Assembly: GCA_002401055.1 (NCBI GenBank)
Contig: NVRZ01000075.1
Coordinates: forward strand, 1-11,791
Reading direction: 5' to 3'
DNA length: 11,791 nt
From: Bacteroidota bacterium
GTDB lineage: Bacteria > Bacteroidota > Bacteroidia > NORP154
Shown here: piece by piece, positions 9,501 to 11,791 of the stretch
How positions within the stretch are numbered: the first letter of the stretch is position 1
How the letters are laid out: each line of letters begins with the position of its first letter
Translations under genes and position numbers: made by a program
Notes under the pieces: model-generated
The model's database searches: none
What the model was told of the DNA's origin: nothing
Seen by the model: the letters and a program-made list of their open reading frames with translations, nothing else

Positions 9501-9711
9501 AACCTAGTGTTAGAACAATCCCAACCAGCCCGGATATAAGGAATGCTTTGGGTAGCATTTCTGCTCCGAACACATCCAAGAACATTGCCGTTGAGCTAAT
9601 CTCAAAAGTAGCAAAGAATGTTCCCAGAAAAACCGTTTGAAGCAGAAGTAGAAGTACGCTTTGTTCTTCGCCTCTTTCGATGTTCAACGATTTTAATATC
9701 AGTCTTTTCAT
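6511..9711 (-). CDS. Nucleotide-transporter (NTT/MFS)-like membrane protein fused to HEAT repeats and a C-terminal CNB domain
   Basis: 1066 residues. The first roughly 430 contain about 12 hydrophobic segments (for example 15-35, 109-131, 153-171, 175-196, 232-256, 268-290, 301-325, 332-350, 385-400 and 408-428). The pattern around FLGTFFATFEIS, EMLPKAFLISG and RLFGMIDSGQILG resembles the Npt1/Npt2 ATP:ADP translocase-related family of Bacteroidota. A soluble helical part follows, with recognisable HEAT repeats at about 566-625 (LVPALRDLLKDANEGVRKAA) and degenerate ones to about 900. Residues about 930-1050 form a cyclic-nucleotide-binding fold, with KKGEVIYSRD, GEMLIVDGD (1006-1014) and LYSIERDHF. 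The phosphate-binding cassette has Glu1016 where cAMP binders usually have Arg. Transport activity is not shown, and the membrane part could be a sensor or scaffold. It starts 12 nt after the queuosine-precursor transporter and is 45 nt before the phosphatase gene. Confidence 0.85.
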   Translation of the reverse strand: MKRLILKSLNIERGEEQSVLLLLLQTVFLGTFFATFEISSTAMFLDVFGAEMLPKAFLISGLVGIVLTLGYSKLQSTISFSRLSLLNLAFITVLTAISRYGFEVTTSKWLIFSILVIMGPLNVLGIVSFWGMAGRLFTLRQGKRLFGMIDSGQILGMMIISFSIPALIAILGDSKNLIIISASSAFVALIVQILIVNKFDLDQSSREAAILKKRESSEKAVNTFKLLFKDKYISLMALFVVLSMVSAFFIHFSFLSVTDINYPNSQELAGFLGVFTGIIMVFSFIFKTFIYSKLIKTYGLKVGLLVLPLLLGFFTTVAAITGSFTGYSLESDTFIFFFLLISLGKLFAQSLKASIETPAFKLFYQPLDTSIRYDIQAKIDGMVNEIAAFAGGLMLVGLAGLHFIELIHFSYILSIIVVVWAYVAFKLFAQYRGTLQESLARAKSGGDVATEKESYMELVIADEKVNSNPDKLVYALSIAEQLEPYFHQNSLVNLLKNKFDNVKRYCLEKIIQLKLYQANDEFGNSNSPAFSTELRELVKDTKDILTRDINHEISAQDLVKLSKSRAAEDRRLAANLSALKSDDKLVPALRDLLKDANEGVRKAAIRSLSKNSYDSLYPILIDNLSIPKYLSEATASIVLIGEDCVEYLEHAFYKSGTSTETMIAISRIYGFIGGSKAVEKLVKKIAYPDNRVAKQVIKSLKLCDFKSDEESSNQIHQAIELYIGVAAWNMAAIIDLKDREDISYLVDALQEELTENYNQIYMLLSLVYDAQSIAHVRENIETGTGEGIGFAIELLDLFINEDLKPKLFPLLEDLPVKEKIIQLQTFYPLDRHSINEVIENVINRDYNFINRWTKACALNALMEIEDVKIEDYIVANLFNPSQLLRESAARVINKYDGQVYELCKQRVGEEISTEIDFMLSILGKRSSHLLFEKTLFLLDIPQFKDISAYAMSELSNTMTESWYKKGEVIYSRDSSINQISFIKSGSAAMVDGGDVLVELGVNDPIGEMLIVDGDKESIEIIAKEDLELYSIERDHFYHIMFHHVELSNALIKMMDIRYNLNKGMAA

Positions 9712-9723
9712 TCTTTGAGAGAC

Positions 9724-10497
9724 CTATTTAACTTCTCCATGAGAAGGATCAATATCCAAGTACTTAATTAGTATGCTAGTTCCTATGTAAAATGGCACCG
9801 TATCTAGTAGCGCGGCAGTTAGTTTAAAAACATACCCTGAAAGAATAAACATGATTAGCTGACTCAGCAAGTCTTTATCCACATCTACGGGTAGCGCATG
9901 TGCATAATAATGCGTTATGAGGATGACAGCAATTGAGTCTATGAGCTGACTAACAAGGGTTGATCCGTTGTTCCTGAGCCATAGATGCTTGCCATTTGTT
10001 AGCCTTTTCAGAAAATGGAAAATGCGAACATCTACAAATTGGGCCGTTAGATATGCCACCATAGAGGCAGTAGTCGCACCGAATGTCAGCAAGCGAATTT
10101 CAAAGAAAACTCGGCCTTCACTGCCAATTATTGGCAACCCTGTGGCAGGATCCATCTCCGGATGAGGAGGTAGCACCCCGCCCAACCATAAGATAAATAG
10201 AACCCAGATATTCAATACCAATCCTATCCAAACCACCAGGTTGGCCCTTCTTCTACCATAGAGCTCTGAAATAAAGTCAGTACACAAGAAAGTGATAGGG
10301 TAGGCTAGTATGCCAACGGCAACCTGAAAAGGAATTAAAGTACCGAATACTGTAAAGGAGAGATCGATGAATCTAGAGATACCCAATATGTTGAGCATCG
10401 TTAGCGATCCAAGAAAAATGCCGGAGAGGACTAAGAATACTACCTCTCTTCGGATTCTAATTGTGTCGCTTGTTTTATCGTCGTCAGATACGAACAT
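9724..10497 (-). CDS. yhhQ: Queuosine precursor transporter, YhhQ/COG1738 family
   Basis: 257 residues, close to the usual family length. It has about six hydrophobic segments (near 18-40, 48-70, 84-108, 132-155, 178-200 and 211-235). Family hallmarks are YPITFLCTDFISELYGRRRA (66-85), QFVDVRIFHFLKRLT (153-167) and LWLRNNGSTLVSQLIDS (172-188). YhhQ proteins are inner-membrane importers of the queuosine precursors preQ0/preQ1 for tRNA wobble modification; the specificity here is inferred from family. A loop at about 107-130 is somewhat longer than in short homologues. It is first in the minus-strand operon, 12 nt upstream of the NTT/HEAT/CNB gene. The untranslated leader looks very short, leaving no room for a preQ1 riboswitch. 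Confidence 0.92.
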   Translation of the reverse strand: MFVSDDDKTSDTIRIRREVVFLVLSGIFLGSLTMLNILGISRFIDLSFTVFGTLIPFQVAVGILAYPITFLCTDFISELYGRRRANLVVWIGLVLNIWVLFILWLGGVLPPHPEMDPATGLPIIGSEGRVFFEIRLLTFGATTASMVAYLTAQFVDVRIFHFLKRLTNGKHLWLRNNGSTLVSQLIDSIAVILITHYYAHALPVDVDKDLLSQLIMFILSGYVFKLTAALLDTVPFYIGTSILIKYLDIDPSHGEVK

Positions 10498-10678
10498 ACC
10501 AGAGTAAAAGAGCGCAAATATACCTATTATTTATATAGGGAGCCATCCGAATGATTTATTAAAAAAGTGCGTGGGAATTTGGTGATCTATTTATTATAGT
10601 CTTTGACCTAATTACGAAAGGAATTTATTTTTCTTATAGGCACTTTTGCGGTGTATAAACTCTATAAATTTTAAAATT
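10498..10678. other. Divergent intergenic region between yhhQ and the dehydrogenase gene
   Basis: This 181-nt, strongly AT-rich stretch has no coding frame that looks real. It must hold the start signals of both flanking genes. The minus-strand -7 box is listed separately. On the plus strand a possible Bacteroidota promoter is TTTG at 10578-10581 with TA at 10597-10598 and TTTG at 10602-10605, but its spacings are off by a base or more. A second imperfect -7 match, CACTTTTG, lies at 10641-10648. No convincing hairpin or riboswitch was seen. Confidence 0.6.
10515..10522 (-). promoter_or_regulatory. Probable -7 promoter element of the five-gene operon
   Basis: The minus strand reads TATATTTG, an exact match to the Bacteroidota primary-sigma -7 consensus TAnnTTTG, 17 nt upstream of the yhhQ ATG. 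Only a weak -33 candidate (ATGG, 10546-10543) lies 20 nt further upstream. The position predicts a leader of roughly 10 nt. Confidence 0.55.
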
Positions 10679-11662
10679 ATGAATACAGGACAAGGTAAAA
10701 CGGTAATTATCACAGGCGCAAACTCGGGTATCGGATATGAAGCGGCTAAACAGTTAGAGAAGGCGGGATATGAACGTGTTATCCTTGCATGTAGGTCCAA
10801 CGAAAAAGCGGAGGACGCTCGAAAGCGTTTAATTGCTGCAGGGGCGAAGGATGTTTTTGAGGCACTGGTTATTGATACAAGTGAGCCGTCTTCAGGGAAG
10901 AAGGCAGCTGAGGTATTGGCTTCGAATGGAGGAAATATAGATGTACTCATCTTGAATGCTGGCATGATGCCAGGTTCAAAACTAGAAAAGAATTCTGATG
11001 GTATGGAGCTCACCTTTGCTTCAACCCTGGCGGGACATCATGCGCTGGTGATGGGCTTATTGGAAAAAGGTAAGTTGAGTGAGCACGCGCGGATCATTAT
11101 TTCTGGATCAGAAGGGGCACGTGGCGAGATGTCCGGAATGAATGTAGTGGATCTAGATGAGCTGGCAGAGAAGCATTTTGGGGGCGATCTCGGGGCAGCG
11201 ATGATAGGTGCGGCAAAAGGGGAGCCGAATCCTTTTAAGGGAATGGATGCTTACGTTACGGCGAAAACGTATGTAGCCTGGTGGGCAGCGGCTTTATCTC
11301 ACAAGTTGCCTCAGGGTATGACAGTAAATGCTGTCTCTCCAGGAGCAGCAATGGATACCGCTTTTATGCGCAACATGCCCTGGTTGATGCGCAACATGAT
11401 GCAGTTGATAATGCCTTTGATAGCTGATACTGGCAAGGTAGGTCCGGCGGCTAGGCGTTATTTAGACGCAGCAGAATACGGGGATGATGTAACGGGTAAA
11501 TTTTTCGCATCTCCACAAAAGAAGATGATTGGCCCCCTTGAGGTGCAGCCGCAAGCCCATTTTGCAGATACCAATAAACAGGAATTGGCATGGACAGCGA
11601 TTACCAAGTTAACTGGAGTAGGGTATCCTGCATCTGAGGCTGTTGGGGAGGAGATGTCATAA
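10679..11662 (+). CDS. Short-chain dehydrogenase/reductase (SDR), NAD(P)-dependent
   Basis: 327 residues from ATG 10679. This start puts the cofactor motif TGANSGIG at 12-19, the usual place; an in-frame upstream TTG (10646) is less likely. Further SDR hallmarks are ACRS with Arg39 (suggesting NADP preference), ILNAG (91-95), a strand ending in ISGSEG that carries the probable catalytic Ser (142 or 144), YVTAK (catalytic Tyr192/Lys196) and the SPG motif (220-222). About 45 residues separate the Ser and Tyr, longer than in classical SDRs and similar to retinol-dehydrogenase or protochlorophyllide-reductase-like members. A Met-rich hydrophobic helix at about 230-249 may form a substrate lid or touch the membrane. 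The substrate is not recognisable. The gene is transcribed divergently from the operon, and its neighbours give no pathway hint. By eye it is richer in G+C than the operon genes. Confidence 0.9.
   Translation: MNTGQGKTVIITGANSGIGYEAAKQLEKAGYERVILACRSNEKAEDARKRLIAAGAKDVFEALVIDTSEPSSGKKAAEVLASNGGNIDVLILNAGMMPGSKLEKNSDGMELTFASTLAGHHALVMGLLEKGKLSEHARIIISGSEGARGEMSGMNVVDLDELAEKHFGGDLGAAMIGAAKGEPNPFKGMDAYVTAKTYVAWWAAALSHKLPQGMTVNAVSPGAAMDTAFMRNMPWLMRNMMQLIMPLIADTGKVGPAARRYLDAAEYGDDVTGKFFASPQKKMIGPLEVQPQAHFADTNKQELAWTAITKLTGVGYPASEAVGEEMS
11366..11398 (+). repeat. 12-nt direct repeat inside the SDR gene
   Basis: ATGCGCAACATG occurs at 11366-11377 and again at 11387-11398, exactly 21 nt apart. It encodes a seven-residue near-repeat, MRNMPWL then MRNMMQL, in the substrate-lid region. 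It probably reflects a small in-frame duplication. Confidence 0.7.
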
Positions 11663-11738
11663 GATGAATTAAGGAAGAGGCAGCGTAAAGTATAGTATTT
11701 CGATATCGCACCACCCCTCACACCTCAAGCTGTTTTAG
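11663..11738. other. Convergent gap between SDR gene and tRNA-Leu
   Basis: 76 nt between the SDR stop and the 3' end of the minus-strand tRNA. I see no clear stem-loop with a T-run for either strand and no small gene. Confidence 0.5.
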
Positions 11739-11791
11739 TACCCGGAGCGGGACTTGAACCCGCACGACCGCAATGGTCACAGGATTTTAAG
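11739..11791 (-). tRNA. trnL: tRNA-Leu(UAA), 3' half only (5' half beyond window)
   Basis: Read on the minus strand, the window edge opens with the anticodon loop CTTAAAA (anticodon TAA). Next come anticodon-stem bases TCCTG, a long variable arm with stem GACC/GGTC (class II tRNA), the T arm GCGGG-TTCAAGT-CCCGC, acceptor strand TCCGGGT and discriminator A at 11739. The long variable arm and the UAA anticodon together indicate leucine. The CCA end is not encoded (CTA follows), so it must be added by the nucleotidyltransferase. The D arm and 5' acceptor strand lie outside the window. Confidence 0.92.

Noticed and set aside
10498..10678. preQ1 riboswitch before the queuosine-precursor transporter
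   Set aside because: The likely -7 box is only 17 nt before the start codon, leaving no leader for an aptamer, and no preQ1 motif was seen.
10612..11013. 133-residue open frame on the minus strand
   Set aside because: It lies antisense to the conserved N-terminal cofactor-binding half of the SDR gene, which is clearly the real frame.
11739..11791. tRNA-Leu as an integration (att) site for a mobile element
   Set aside because: No copy of the tRNA 3' end is repeated elsewhere in the window and there is no integrase gene.

Overview
The window looks like Bacteroidota chromosome, probably Cytophagales-like. The reasons are the gene content (a STAND NTPase with WD40 repeats, a SpoIIE-type phosphatase with HAMP, a nucleotide-transporter-like protein fused to HEAT repeats), AT-rich leaders mostly without clear Shine-Dalgarno sequences, and a TAnnTTTG-type -7 box before the main operon. 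Genus cannot be fixed from this sequence alone.

Layout. From about 10.5 kb down to the left edge, five genes run head to tail on the minus strand with very small spacings: a YhhQ-type queuosine-precursor transporter (10497-9724); a 1066-residue membrane protein joining a nucleotide-transporter/MFS-like region, HEAT repeats and a degenerate cyclic-nucleotide-binding domain (9711-6511); a two-pass membrane sensor with HAMP, coiled coil and PP2C/SpoIIE phosphatase (6465-4420); a soluble protein of three TIR-like modules (4423-3008); and a large nSTAND NTPase with a transmembrane helix, long coiled coil and seven WD40 repeats (3004 to beyond base 1). The gaps are 12, 45, -4 and 3 nt, so co-transcription and translational coupling are likely. 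To the right, a 181-nt divergent intergenic region leads to a plus-strand short-chain dehydrogenase (10679-11662). The window ends inside a minus-strand tRNA-Leu(UAA).

How the genes may work together. The last three genes form the most interesting unit: a membrane-embedded Ser/Thr phosphatase that senses something outside the cytoplasm, a TIR-like adaptor or effector, and a STAND ATPase switch with a WD40 propeller. The phosphatase and TIR genes overlap by an ATGA. The TIR and STAND reading frames are in the same frame, separated by a single TAA and one further codon. I infer a signalling or conflict (immune-like) module in which phosphorylation state and STAND oligomerisation are linked. No substrate or trigger can be read from the sequence. 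The upstream transporter and CNB genes share the transcription unit, but a functional link is unproven.

Limits: the left-hand gene lacks its C-terminus and the tRNA lacks its 5' half because of the window edges. Domain calls rest on motif recognition by eye; no database search was run.
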